A stretch of DNA of 64,000 nt from Nonomuraea guangzhouensis (GTDB lineage Bacteria; Actinomycetota; Actinomycetes; Streptosporangiales; Streptosporangiaceae): contig NZ_JAHKRM010000031.1 in assembly GCF_019396345.1 (NCBI RefSeq), positions 102,367 to 166,366 on the forward strand, in the 5' to 3' direction. This document shows positions 24,830 to 33,635 of this stretch, one piece after another (the stretch's first letter is position 1; each line of letters starts with the position of its first letter). The position numbers were made by a program, and so were the translations under genes. The notes under the pieces are model-generated. The model was not told the DNA's origin. It was given only the letters and a program-made list of their open reading frames with translations, and did no database searches.

Positions 24830-26220
24830 TTCCGGAGCAACCGTCCCGCCCGCTCGCGCAGTACGGCGACCGCGTCGCCGTTCCTGGCCTCAGCCTTGGC
24901 GATCTTGGGATCCGTGGGGCCCTGCGCCCAGTCGCCGGTGTGCGCGGTGACAGGCAGCTTCTTGACCGTCCCCTGGACCGCGAGCGGCTGCAGCAGCCAC
25001 TGGCCGGCGTCCCAGCGCACCAGCCCGATGCACGACTCGGAGCCGCGCACGATCTCGGGGGTGAGCGGGCCGCACGACGGCAGCCGGTCGGTGTCCACCG
25101 TGATCTTCATGCCGTCGAGGTCGAGCACCATCTCACCGCGCTTGGGCACGGTGTAGCCCTCGATGAGCACCGGCTCCGCGACGCGCACCGGGTGGCGCTC
25201 CAGCGGTGGCACCGCGGGGGCGAGCGCGCTCCCCAGCTGGACTCTCGCCGTGGTGAACGGGTCCGCGGGCTCCCCCGCCGTGGCCCGGTCGTCGTGCCAC
25301 ACCAGGTCGCCGCTGCCGAGCAGCGGCATGTCCTTGATGTCCAGGCTGCGGCGCTTCGCCAGTGCGTTGAGCAGCACCGGGACCCCCGTCAACAGCCGCC
25401 ACACGGCCGTGCCGACGATCGTGTCCACCTTGGTGGCGGCGACGCTCGTACGTACCAGGCGGCACTGACCGCCGTCCGCGGGCTCCAGGATCGCGTGGAC
25501 CTGAGCCTGCACGGCGGTGGCGTGCTCGTGCACGTCCACACCGAGCACCAGCAGCCGCCCGGAGACCGGCTCGCCGGCGCCCGCCGGCAGGCCACCCGCC
25601 TGTGTGAGGACCAGCGCCCGCGCCCACATGTCGGCCCAACGCCGTGCGGGCACGGCCACCATCGTCGCGACCGGGCACGACGCGCGCAGCTCCGCCGCCA
25701 AGCCGTCGAGCAGCACGGCCAGCCGGCGCAGCCGCGGCTCCTCCAGCAGCGCCTCCATCGTCTGGTCGACGGCGGAGACGAGGTCGTGGTCGACGCCCCG
25801 CCAGCCGGTGATCGCCAGTTCGTTGAGCCAGGAACGGCACCCACTGAGCAGGTTGTCGCTCTGCGCCGTCGAGTGCGGCTCTTCCCACCCGGCCCGCGTA
25901 CGTCCCAGGGCGGCGTCGAGCCGTTCGAGCAGAGCGTCGTGGACGGCGCCGAGCAGCGCGGTGCGACCGGCGGCCAGGGCCGTGACATGCTCTTCCGCGA
26001 CCGAGCCCGCGGCGACCTTCCCGGCCGCCTCCCCCACCCGGTCACCGAGCGGCGTGGCCGCCACCGCGCCGGCCAGGGCGGTCAGCGCCGAGGCGCGATC
26101 CTCGCCCAGCCGGGCGAAGCCGTTCGTCAGGGCCTCGTCGAAGCCCGTCACCAGGTCCAGCGCCTCGTCGACGCCCGCCGGGGGCTCGTCGATCAATCCC
26201 GCCAACTGCACGCTCAGCAT
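24826..26220 (-). CDS. Uncharacterised protein of the MoxR/VWA operon
   Basis: A 464-residue soluble protein, second gene of the operon. The N-terminal half is Ala/Leu-rich and probably all-helical (ALTALAGAVAATP, HVTALAAGRTALLG). The C-terminal half is beta-rich (LLVLGVDVHEHATAVQAQVH, MVLDLDGMKITVDTD, ESCIGLVRWDAGQWLLQPLA). No catalytic motif, TM or signal is seen. I do not recognise it. Its place between the SWIM and VWA genes, with 1-bp and 4-bp overlaps, implies stoichiometric production with them. Confidence 0.75.
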   Translation of the reverse strand: MLSVQLAGLIDEPPAGVDEALDLVTGFDEALTNGFARLGEDRASALTALAGAVAATPLGDRVGEAAGKVAAGSVAEEHVTALAAGRTALLGAVHDALLERLDAALGRTRAGWEEPHSTAQSDNLLSGCRSWLNELAITGWRGVDHDLVSAVDQTMEALLEEPRLRRLAVLLDGLAAELRASCPVATMVAVPARRWADMWARALVLTQAGGLPAGAGEPVSGRLLVLGVDVHEHATAVQAQVHAILEPADGGQCRLVRTSVAATKVDTIVGTAVWRLLTGVPVLLNALAKRRSLDIKDMPLLGSGDLVWHDDRATAGEPADPFTTARVQLGSALAPAVPPLERHPVRVAEPVLIEGYTVPKRGEMVLDLDGMKITVDTDRLPSCGPLTPEIVRGSESCIGLVRWDAGQWLLQPLAVQGTVKKLPVTAHTGDWAQGPTDPKIAKAEARNGDAVAVLRERAGRLLRK

Positions 26221-26711
26221 CAGCTCACCGCCCCTGTCGCGGGGAACCAGTGCAGCTCGGCGATGGGCTCGGTGGTCACGGGCAGCTCCAGGTAGGACAG
26301 GTGGCGCAGGAACCGGCTGAACACCGCGGCTCCCTGCGTGCGCTCGACACCACCCTGCAGGCAGTCCGCCAGCCGGTCGCCCTCGGCGAGCTCCACCCGC
26401 AGGTAGCCGGCGACCCGTTCGACGCCGTACTGCAGCACGGCTTCATCGACCAGGGACCGCAAGTGCTTGCACAAAGAGCCGTACAAGCCGCCGCACGGCC
26501 GGTTGTTGTTGGTGCTGCAGTTGAAGGTATGGGTGCCGGCGGTGATCGACGAGACGTACACCCGCCCGATGTCGGAGCCGCTCGACACGACTCCCTGCAG
26601 CCGCCCGTCGGCCATCTCGACGAAGGGGACCTTCGCCAGCTTGCGCGGGCGAACGGGGGAAACCACCCGTGCCACGCTGCGTTGCTCCCACGCGGTTCGG
26701 TCCGCGGTCAC
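26220..26711 (-). CDS. SWIM-type zinc-finger protein (YehQ-like)
   Basis: A 163-residue protein, first gene of the operon. Cys65, Cys73, Cys81 and His83 in FNCSTNNNRPCGG and GSLCKHL form a SWIM-like C-x7-C-x7-C-x-H metal site, longer between the first two cysteines than the classical CxC. The start is GTG 26711, with GGAGG ten bases upstream; an ATG 54 bp upstream gives a non-conserved basic tail. SWIM fingers bind DNA or proteins. Overlap with the next gene is one base. Confidence 0.75.
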   Translation of the reverse strand: MTADRTAWEQRSVARVVSPVRPRKLAKVPFVEMADGRLQGVVSSGSDIGRVYVSSITAGTHTFNCSTNNNRPCGGLYGSLCKHLRSLVDEAVLQYGVERVAGYLRVELAEGDRLADCLQGGVERTQGAAVFSRFLRHLSYLELPVTTEPIAELHWFPATGAVS

Positions 26712-26851
26712 GCCTCTTCGACCTCCAGTCCAGCGGCTCGCGGACGCCAGCCGGTGCGGCGGCACCTGTGCGAACGGCCGATCAGTGATCGCGTAATTTA
26801 CCCCATTAGCGGCAAACTCCGAGGGCGTTTCGATCTACCGCAGAGCGGTAC
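26712..26851 (-). promoter_or_regulatory. Probable promoter region of the SWIM–DUF5682 operon
   Basis: The only non-coding gap upstream of the operon. The complementary strand contains an AT-rich GGGTAAATTACGCG segment with a TAAATT -10-like hexamer, and a small hairpin TACCGC-AGA-GCGGTA (26836-26850) just after the multicopper oxidase stop that may terminate that gene. Confidence 0.4.
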
Positions 26852-28366
26852 TTAGATCAGCTCGAACTCGGCCATCATCGCCATGTCCTCGTGCTCAAGG
26901 TTGTGGCAGTGCATCAGGTAGCGCCCTCGGTAGCCCGCGAAACGGACCAGGACGTCCACCACCTCGTACGGGCGCACGTCCACGGTGTCCTTCCAGCCCG
27001 CGTCGGTCGGCGCGGGTGGCCTGCCGTTGCGCGAGAGCACCTGGAAGGCGGCCAGGTGGACATGCACCGGATGATGGAAGTCGCTGGTGAGCCGCCAGAC
27101 CTCGGTCGTGCCCAGGCGCGGCCTCGCCAGCGGGTGACCGGGCCGGAACGGCTGTCCGTTGATCGTCCAGGAGTCCGCTCCGCCCTGACCCGTGCGGCGA
27201 AAGTCGAAGGCGCGCGTGGCGACGGCCGCCGCGACCGGTTCCACGGAGGACAGTCGTCTCGGGATCGCGCTGTCGTCGGCCGCCCGGCGCCGTACGCGGA
27301 ACCGCATCACGTCGCCCGCGCCACCCACGCCCAGGGCGTTGACCATGGTCACCTCAGTGCCGATGGGGTAGGCGGAGAAGTCCACGATCACGTCGAAGCG
27401 CTCGCCCGGAGCGACCGTGATCGCGTCGTGGACCACGGGAGCGGCCAGCAGCCCTTGATCGCTGCCGACCTGGACGAACCGGCCACCGGGCGTCAACCGC
27501 AGCCGGTAGCGGCGGGCGTTGGAGGCGTTGAGCAGTCGCAGCCGATATCTGGCCGCGTCGACGTCGAGGAAGGGCCAGGGGGCGCCGTTGACCAGGATGA
27601 CATCGCCTTCGACTCCTTCCATGAAGTCCTCCTCCACCCCGGGACGCACCAGCAGACTCGGGTCCAGCGCCGGATAACGGAATGAGCCGTCCTCCTCGAA
27701 GGCTCTGTCGCAGATCATCACCGGGAGATCCCGTCCCCCCTTCGGCAGCGGCAGCGCGTCGTCCTCGTCGTCACGGACCAGCACGAAACCGGCCAGGCCA
27801 CGCCATACCTGCGGTGCGGTGAAGTCCATCCGGTGGTCGTGATACCAGAGCGTGGCCGCCCGCTGCTCCAGCGGATAGACGTAGTCCTTGGCCCCTTGGT
27901 GAAGGGTCCACTGCGACAGGTCATGGTGATCACTGTGCGCGGGATGGAACGCCCGCCCTTCCGCCACCACCAGGTCGGTGGGGTAGCCGTCGGAGTCCGG
28001 CGGGTTGACCCCTCCGTGCAGGTGCGTCGATGTGGGCACGGGCAGCTCGTTGCGGACCCGGATGACGGTACGGCCACCGCGCCGCAGCTCAAAGGTCGGG
28101 CCGGGAAATATCCCGTCATATCCCCATATCTCGGTCGTCGTGCCTGGGATGATCTCCACCTTGGCCGCCCGCTGGACGACTTCATAGTGCCCCGGCCGTA
28201 CCGGAACAGCCGTCTTCGGGATCGGCAGCGGCACGGCGAACCGCGTGGGCAGCGGCCTCGCGCTCGTCAGGCCCTCACCGGCGATCTCCGCCATGCCCGT
28301 GCCGCACCCGGCGACCGCGAGCCCGGCGCCACCCAGCAGCCCGAGGAAGCCACGGCGGGAGATCAT
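26852..28366 (-). CDS. Multicopper oxidase, Tat-exported lipoprotein
   Basis: A 504-residue three-cupredoxin oxidase. The N-terminus MISRRGFLGLLGGAG has twin arginines and is followed by the lipobox AVAGC, so it is folded in the cytoplasm, Tat-exported and lipid-anchored. Copper motifs are STHLHGG, LWYHDHRMD, HPVHVHLAAF and the C-terminal HCHNLEHEDMAMM, which gives the T1 Cys-His pair with Met as axial ligand. It is similar to CotA/bilirubin-oxidase/CueO types; copper or iron oxidation, or phenol oxidation, is possible. It overlaps the small membrane-protein gene upstream by 4 bp. Confidence 0.93.
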   Translation of the reverse strand: MISRRGFLGLLGGAGLAVAGCGTGMAEIAGEGLTSARPLPTRFAVPLPIPKTAVPVRPGHYEVVQRAAKVEIIPGTTTEIWGYDGIFPGPTFELRRGGRTVIRVRNELPVPTSTHLHGGVNPPDSDGYPTDLVVAEGRAFHPAHSDHHDLSQWTLHQGAKDYVYPLEQRAATLWYHDHRMDFTAPQVWRGLAGFVLVRDDEDDALPLPKGGRDLPVMICDRAFEEDGSFRYPALDPSLLVRPGVEEDFMEGVEGDVILVNGAPWPFLDVDAARYRLRLLNASNARRYRLRLTPGGRFVQVGSDQGLLAAPVVHDAITVAPGERFDVIVDFSAYPIGTEVTMVNALGVGGAGDVMRFRVRRRAADDSAIPRRLSSVEPVAAAVATRAFDFRRTGQGGADSWTINGQPFRPGHPLARPRLGTTEVWRLTSDFHHPVHVHLAAFQVLSRNGRPPAPTDAGWKDTVDVRPYEVVDVLVRFAGYRGRYLMHCHNLEHEDMAMMAEFELI

Positions 28367-28779
28367 CGCGTCACCCGCCACACCAGGACGGTCAGTAAGG
28401 ACGTCGCGCCGAAGACGGCCATGCCGAGCGGGAAGTGCACCGCCAGAACGCGGTCCTGCCCCATCGCGACCTGGATCGTCTCGGCGGCCACGAGCGCGGC
28501 GGCGGCCCAGGAGGGCCAGGCCGGCCCACGACCCGGCCGCCACAGGAGGATCGAGGCCACCAACTGGAGGTAGAGCACGACGTGGGTGAACCCGGCGTTG
28601 TCGCGGTGCCAGCCGAGCATGTCCACATCGCCGGTGACGAACAACCCGGCCAGGATCGCCTGCCCGAGCACCCCGAGCAGGTGCAGCACGGCGGTCGACC
28701 GCAGCGACCAGACGATCCAGGCGGGTGCACGACCACGACCGGCTCCGGCCGGACCAGGTGAAACGCTCATGGCCGCCAT
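28363..28779 (-). CDS. Four-TM membrane protein (DUF6220-like)
   Basis: A 138-residue protein with four hydrophobic segments (about 25-48, 60-78, 88-105, 115-135) and conserved-looking polar patches: MLGWHRDNAGFTHVV and LAVHFPLGMAVFG. Such small heme-b-like or DUF6220 proteins are uncharacterised. Coupling by ATGA to the multicopper oxidase suggests a membrane partner, for example for electron flow or copper handling (inference). A second start at 28770 is possible; neither has a clear Shine-Dalgarno. Confidence 0.7.
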   Translation of the reverse strand: MAAMSVSPGPAGAGRGRAPAWIVWSLRSTAVLHLLGVLGQAILAGLFVTGDVDMLGWHRDNAGFTHVVLYLQLVASILLWRPGRGPAWPSWAAAALVAAETIQVAMGQDRVLAVHFPLGMAVFGATSLLTVLVWRVTR

Positions 28780-28948
28780 GCTGACGGGCCACGACCGGAG
28801 AATCGTCAGACCGGGGTCTGGGCTTCGTCGTACATCCCGGGATGTACGACACGCCGAAAACAGGGCGCGAGTCCGACCGGGGTCGCACGCCCGAACTCAT
28901 CCCCTGGCAGGTCGGCGCGGCCCGATCCCGTGGCCTAACGTTTCAGGC

Positions 28949-30079
28949 GTGACCCCCAGGAGGACCGACGCGCTGTTCGCCACAGCCATGCTGTGTCTGG
29001 GCGTCGTCGGCACCTACGCGCGATTGTCCAGCTCGGGCCTGGCAGAGCGAGACCTGGACCCGTTCGGCCTCACGCTGATCATGGTGTCGTCGCTGGCACT
29101 CGTCTGGCGACGCACCGCCCCCGTCCTGGTCGGGATGGTCGCGGTCGGGTGTGGCATCGCCTATTACGCCGCGCTTTATCCGGGAGTCTTCGCCGCCGCA
29201 CCCTCCCTGGTCGCGATCTACACGGCCGCCACGCTCGGCCGGCGGCGCCTGGCGATCGTGCTGGCGACGGCGTTGGCGGTGGGTGTCGGCGTCTTCGTCG
29301 CGCTGGCCGCCGACGATCCCGACCCCGGTGGCCTCAGCCTGCTCAGCGGCTGGCTGGTGGCGATGGTGGTGCTGGGCGAGGTGATGAAGAACCGCCGCGC
29401 CCACCTGAGCGAGGTCGAGCAACGGGCGATCGCGGCCGAACGCACCAAGGAGGAGGCGGCCCTGCGCAGGGCCGGCGAGGAACGGTTGTGGATCGCCCAA
29501 GAGCTGCACGACACGCTCACCCACACCATCTCCGTCATCAACGTCCAGACCTCGGTCGCCTTGCAGGCGCTGGAACGCGACCCGACGCTGACCCGCCGCG
29601 CACTGGTCGCGGTCAAAGAGTCAGGACACGAGGCCATGCACGAGTTACGCGCCACGCTGGGTGTGCTGCGCCAGGCCGACCTCGACGGCCCCGAGGTGGG
29701 GCTGGCCAGGCTGCCCCGGCTGGTGGACCGGGCCGAAGCGGCCGGGCTCCCGGTGAAGACGGCCGTCATCGGCACGCGCGGGGAGCTGTCCCCCGAGGTC
29801 GACAGGGCCGCCTACCGCATCGCGCAGGAGGCCTTCACCAACGTGCTGCGGCACGCCGGGGCCGCTTCGATCACGCTGACGATCGAATACGGGCCTGAGA
29901 CGATCGTGCTCAGCGTCGAGGACAACGGGGAAACGGATGCGAGCACGGCCAAGCACGGCATGGGGCTGATCGGCATGCGCGAGCGCGCGGTCGCCCTCGG
30001 CGGCTCCCTCACCGCCGGGCCGGGCGCGCGGGGCGGTTTCGCCGTACGAGCCGAGCTCCCGACGGGGATGCTGCCGTGA
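28949..30079 (+). CDS. NarL-type sensor histidine kinase
   Basis: A 376-residue HisKA_3 kinase. Four to five N-terminal TM segments form an intramembrane sensor (about 10-145), then a coiled linker leads to the DHp helix ERLWIAQELHDTLTHTISV with the phospho-His, and an HATPase domain with N box AYRIAQEAFTNVLRHAG and G boxes VEDNGE and GMGLIGMRERA. The GTG at 28949 is preceded by TAACGT (28936-28941) at seven bases, indicating a leaderless message. Overlaps its response regulator by 4 bp. Confidence 0.93.
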   Translation: MTPRRTDALFATAMLCLGVVGTYARLSSSGLAERDLDPFGLTLIMVSSLALVWRRTAPVLVGMVAVGCGIAYYAALYPGVFAAAPSLVAIYTAATLGRRRLAIVLATALAVGVGVFVALAADDPDPGGLSLLSGWLVAMVVLGEVMKNRRAHLSEVEQRAIAAERTKEEAALRRAGEERLWIAQELHDTLTHTISVINVQTSVALQALERDPTLTRRALVAVKESGHEAMHELRATLGVLRQADLDGPEVGLARLPRLVDRAEAAGLPVKTAVIGTRGELSPEVDRAAYRIAQEAFTNVLRHAGAASITLTIEYGPETIVLSVEDNGETDASTAKHGMGLIGMRERAVALGGSLTAGPGARGGFAVRAELPTGMLP

Positions 30080-30753
30080 TCCGCGTGCTCCTGGCCGACG
30101 ACCAGCCGCTGATCCGCGCCGGCTTCAAGGCACTGCTGGAGATGACCGACGACATCACCGTCGTCGGCGAGGCCGGCAACGGCGGCGAGGCCGTCGAGCT
30201 GTGCCGCGCGCTGCTGCCGGATGTGGCGTTGCTGGACGTCCGCATGCCGCTGCTCGACGGCATCCAGGCCACCAGAAGGATCGGCGCCGACGCCGAGCTC
30301 GACCCGGTGCGCGTGGTGATCCTGACCAACTACGCCCTCGACGAGTACGTCTTCGCCGCGTTGCGTGCGGGGGCCAGCGGCTTCCTGGTCAAGGACATCG
30401 AACCGGCCGACCTCCTGCAGTCGGTGCGCGTGGTGGCCAAGGGCGATGCGCTGCTCTCCCCCTCGGTCACCAGACGGCTGATCGAGGAGTACGTCTCCAC
30501 CCCACCCAGACCGGTGCCGCGACCTGGCCTGGACCGGCTGACCGACCGGGAGCGCGAGGTCTTGTCCCTGGTCGCGACCGGGATGTCCAATGAGGAGATC
30601 GCCGCCCACCTGACGATCAGCCACGCCACGGCCAAGACCCACGTGAGCAGGACGATGACCAAACTGGGCGCTCGTGACCGCGCGCAGCTGGTCGTCCACG
30701 CCTACGAGTCCGGTCTGGTCACCCCAGGAGGCGAATCATGCTCTTCATGGTGA
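30076..30753 (+). CDS. NarL/LuxR-family response regulator
   Basis: A 225-residue regulator. The receiver domain has acidic pocket ADDQ, phospho-acceptor Asp in ALLDVRMP and the Lys of LVKDI. The C-terminal LuxR HTH is LTDREREVLSLVATGMSNEEIAAHLTISHATAKTHVSRTM (shown in parts). Partner of the kinase at 28949. The divergent copper-oxidase operon is a natural candidate target. The C-terminus overlaps the DUF3303 gene by 16 bp. Confidence 0.94.
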   Translation: MIRVLLADDQPLIRAGFKALLEMTDDITVVGEAGNGGEAVELCRALLPDVALLDVRMPLLDGIQATRRIGADAELDPVRVVILTNYALDEYVFAALRAGASGFLVKDIEPADLLQSVRVVAKGDALLSPSVTRRLIEEYVSTPPRPVPRPGLDRLTDREREVLSLVATGMSNEEIAAHLTISHATAKTHVSRTMTKLGARDRAQLVVHAYESGLVTPGGESCSSW

Positions 30754-31022
30754 TCGAGCGGTTCCGCGACAACGACATGGTCCCGATCTACCGGGAGGTC
30801 CGTGACAGGGGCCGGCTGATGCCCGAGGGGCTGACCTACCTCAACAGCTGGGTCGAGCCCGACTTCAGCCGCTGCTTCCAGCTCATGGAATGCGATGACC
30901 TGCGCCTCCTCCAGCGATGGATCCTGGAGTGGCGCGGCTCCGGCACGACCTTCGAGATCGTCCCCGTGGTCACCAGCGAGGACACCCGCGACGTCGTGGC
31001 GCCTTATCTCGACGAGCCCTGA
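30738..31022 (+). CDS. DUF3303 family protein
   Basis: A 94-residue protein beginning MLFMVIERFRDNDMVPIYRE, with GRLMPEGLTYLNSWVEPD and RCFQLMECDDLRLLQRWI. This is the DUF3303 ferredoxin-like dimeric alpha-beta barrel type fold, of unknown function. A CAGGAGG site six bases upstream sets ATG 30738. It belongs to the kinase-regulator transcription unit and ends convergently with the 87-residue gene, overlapping it by 19 bp. Confidence 0.85.
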   Translation: MLFMVIERFRDNDMVPIYREVRDRGRLMPEGLTYLNSWVEPDFSRCFQLMECDDLRLLQRWILEWRGSGTTFEIVPVVTSEDTRDVVAPYLDEP

Positions 31023-31267
31023 GCCTGCCCGAACGTGATCACGATATACCGGCCGTTGGCGTAGCTGACCACCGGCCGCTGGAGCATGTCCCCCACCCGG
31101 CGAGCGACGTTCTGGAACAGCTCCACCATCTCCGGGGTGTCGGCGCTCACCCTGAACCGCCCTTCGCTGACGAGCTTGTCGGCGACGAGGGGCGTGAAGT
31201 TCGCCTCTCCCCGGGCCTTCTCCTCCGCGCTGAGCGGGGTGCGCTGGGGTACGGGGGGCTGGGTCAT
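31004..31267 (-). CDS. Hypothetical protein, 87 aa
   Basis: A small soluble protein with a polar N-terminus (PQRTPLSAEEKARGEANF), then a predicted helix (VELFQNVARRVGDML) and a short strand pair (RPVVSYANGRYIVITFG). Not recognised. A GGAG ribosome site precedes ATG 31267. Its 3' end overlaps that of the DUF3303 gene. Confidence 0.6.
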   Translation of the reverse strand: MTQPPVPQRTPLSAEEKARGEANFTPLVADKLVSEGRFRVSADTPEMVELFQNVARRVGDMLQRPVVSYANGRYIVITFGQAQGSSR

Positions 31268-31303
31268 CGCGGAGTCTCCTCATGATCGCTGTCCTCCTAG
31301 TCT

Positions 31304-33628
31304 CTACCCCTGGTGAACCGCGGTGGTCCTCAGTTGCGGATCGGCAGCGATCTCGGCCTCGGTGAAGCGCTCGGTGACCCACTGGCCGCGCGAGAACAGG
31401 ACCGTCTGGTCGGTGTGGTGGGGCGAGGCGGGGTTGGCGGAGAGGGAGTAGGTGAGGATGGTGCGGGTACGCGGGCCGTCCGGAGTGAGCTCGACGGCCA
31501 TCATGAAGCTGGACCCGGTGTCCACCTCCGGGTAGCGCCCATCCGTGCCGAGCGCGGCGGCGCGCATGCGCACCCGGTCGAAACAGCCCTCCCCCTCGGT
31601 GCAGCCGGGAATCGGGATCGAGGAGTAGCGCTGCGCCTGGCCCGCGGTCAGCGTCAGGGCGATGCGGTTGGTCTGGAAGAAGAGCACGGCATCGGCCAGG
31701 GACCGCCACACCTCCGGGGCGTCGTACTTGAGTCCCCGAGGCGTGGTCAGCGGTTGTGCGGGATCGAACGCCACCCGCCACGGACTGAAAACCTCTCCCG
31801 GCTTGTGGGGACCCATCAGCCGGGTGTAGAACTCGCGCCACAAGATCGCGCCCTGGCTGTCCAGGGTGGCGCGACCGTCCCACTTCCGCAGCGTCGCGCA
31901 GGCCTCGCGCACGTTCACCCGCTTACCGTCGGACGAGGTCAGCTCGGGGTGCGTACGGCACAGCGTCAGCAGGTCCGAACGCATGAGCTCGAAGCTGTAG
32001 TTGCGCTTGGTGCGCGCGGTGGCCCGCAGCGTTTCCAGGGTGAAGCCGGGCGCCCCGAGCCCGTCGGCGCCGGACAGCCGCTGGGCGATCATGTCCAGGC
32101 TGACCCGGGGTCGCGGCTCCACGTCGGTGCGCGCCTCGCCCCACGCGTGCTGGTAGCCGGTCAGCGGCTTCGACGGGTTCGTCATCCAGAAGGTGTTGTT
32201 GGAGTTGGCCACGTAGTCGGCGCGGGTCAGCCTGGGCTGGTTGCCCGGCCCGAAGATGCCGGGCACGACGGCGTCGGGGTCCTTGCCCCACAGGCACGCG
32301 GAGGTCGAGCCGTCCAGCACGTATGCGTCCAGCCCCTGCATGGGCGAGGGCTTGGCGCAGCGGCGCGCCTTCGCGTCGGTGACGTGCGGGACGATCGAGG
32401 CGTCGGCGAAGTAGGCGGTTCCGCCGATGTCGGTGGCGAGCGTGTGGACGAATGCCAGGCCCTGATAGGTGTTCTGGGCCGCGCGTAGCTGGGCGAGGTT
32501 CGTCGCTCTGGCCATCGCCAGCCATTCGTCGGCCGCGCGCAGGTTGGCGGCGTTGGCGTCGGCCAGCGCGTAGGCGACCTTGTCGGTCTGCCCGACGGCG
32601 AGCACCGGGCCGTAGCGCGAGGTGTAGAGGGTGTGGCTGGTCATGGTGCCGTCCGGCAGGGCGACCTCCACCTCCTGAAGGCCCACCGGCTCCGCCTGGC
32701 CGTCCACCAGGTAGCTGGTCCGGTCGCCCGCGAGCTGCAGCTGGTAGACGGTGAAGCGCTGGGCGTGGGAGACGGTGTGGGTCCAGGCCACGCTCGCGTT
32801 GTGCCCGATCTGGACGACCGGCGTGCCGTACAGGCTGCCGCCGGAGACGTCGAGCACACCGGGGATGGTGAGCTGTACCTGGTAGAAGCGGCGGATCCCG
32901 TTCCACGGGAAGTGCGGGTCGGCCAGCACCATGCCATGGCCGTCGCGGGTCGCCTGGCGGCCCAGCGCCCAGCCGTTGCTGCCCGCGGTGGGCCTCTTGG
33001 CCGGGCCGTCGGCCTCGGGCTCCTCGATCCCGGTGATGGCCTCCTTGAGCGCGGAGCTGCCGACCATGCGGTTGAGGTCGAGCAGGTTGTTCCAGATGTC
33101 CATGGCGGTGACGTCGCCGACCCAGGCCTTGCCCCGGCAGGTGGGATCGGGCAGGTTCGCCACCCCGGTCTCCTGGAGGTAGCGGTTGTATCCCGCGGCA
33201 TAGCCGTCGACCAGGCGGCGCAGCTCGTCGCTCGGCCCCACCGGCGCGGGCCGGGCCAGCAGCCGCCGCACGACGCCCGAGTCCGCGACGCTCTTGTAGT
33301 AGACGTCGCTGGCGAGGTTGTTGATCGGGCTGACCGGGTCGTCGGACATGGCCGCGGCGCCGAAGTGCCTGGATCGCTCGCCCCGCAGCGTCACCACCCA
33401 CGAGGCCATGACGCACAGGTTGTCCTGCGCGAAGGCGTAGCCGTACCCGAATCCGAGGCCGCCGTAGTCCTTGGCGGAGACGTGCGGGATGCCGTACTCG
33501 GTGCGCCGGATCGTGGCTGAGTAGCGCGCGTCGCCGGCCGCGGCGGGCGCGCCGGTGCGCACGACCACCACGGCGGAGGCGAGCAGGACCAGCGCGATCA
33601 GTACGGCCAGTCGCGGTCTGAGCTTCAT
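31304..33628 (-). CDS. Penicillin acylase family protein (Ntn-hydrolase, secreted)
   Basis: A 774-residue S45-type acylase precursor. A Sec signal (KLRPRLAVLIALVLLASAVV) is followed by the alpha chain (TEYGIPHVSAKDYGGLGFGYGYAFAQDN), a spacer, and the beta chain that begins at Ser217 in GSNGWALG, the autocatalytic nucleophile. Downstream ADPHFPWNG and QIGHNASVAWTHTVSHA are typical of the AHL/aculeacin acylase branch. Probable substrates are N-acyl amides such as lipopeptides or homoserine lactones. It is the last gene of the PadR–ABC–FtsX operon, 7 bp after the permease. Confidence 0.92.
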   Translation of the reverse strand: MKLRPRLAVLIALVLLASAVVVVRTGAPAAAGDARYSATIRRTEYGIPHVSAKDYGGLGFGYGYAFAQDNLCVMASWVVTLRGERSRHFGAAAMSDDPVSPINNLASDVYYKSVADSGVVRRLLARPAPVGPSDELRRLVDGYAAGYNRYLQETGVANLPDPTCRGKAWVGDVTAMDIWNNLLDLNRMVGSSALKEAITGIEEPEADGPAKRPTAGSNGWALGRQATRDGHGMVLADPHFPWNGIRRFYQVQLTIPGVLDVSGGSLYGTPVVQIGHNASVAWTHTVSHAQRFTVYQLQLAGDRTSYLVDGQAEPVGLQEVEVALPDGTMTSHTLYTSRYGPVLAVGQTDKVAYALADANAANLRAADEWLAMARATNLAQLRAAQNTYQGLAFVHTLATDIGGTAYFADASIVPHVTDAKARRCAKPSPMQGLDAYVLDGSTSACLWGKDPDAVVPGIFGPGNQPRLTRADYVANSNNTFWMTNPSKPLTGYQHAWGEARTDVEPRPRVSLDMIAQRLSGADGLGAPGFTLETLRATARTKRNYSFELMRSDLLTLCRTHPELTSSDGKRVNVREACATLRKWDGRATLDSQGAILWREFYTRLMGPHKPGEVFSPWRVAFDPAQPLTTPRGLKYDAPEVWRSLADAVLFFQTNRIALTLTAGQAQRYSSIPIPGCTEGEGCFDRVRMRAAALGTDGRYPEVDTGSSFMMAVELTPDGPRTRTILTYSLSANPASPHHTDQTVLFSRGQWVTERFTEAEIAADPQLRTTAVHQG

Positions 33629-33635
33629 GGGGCTC

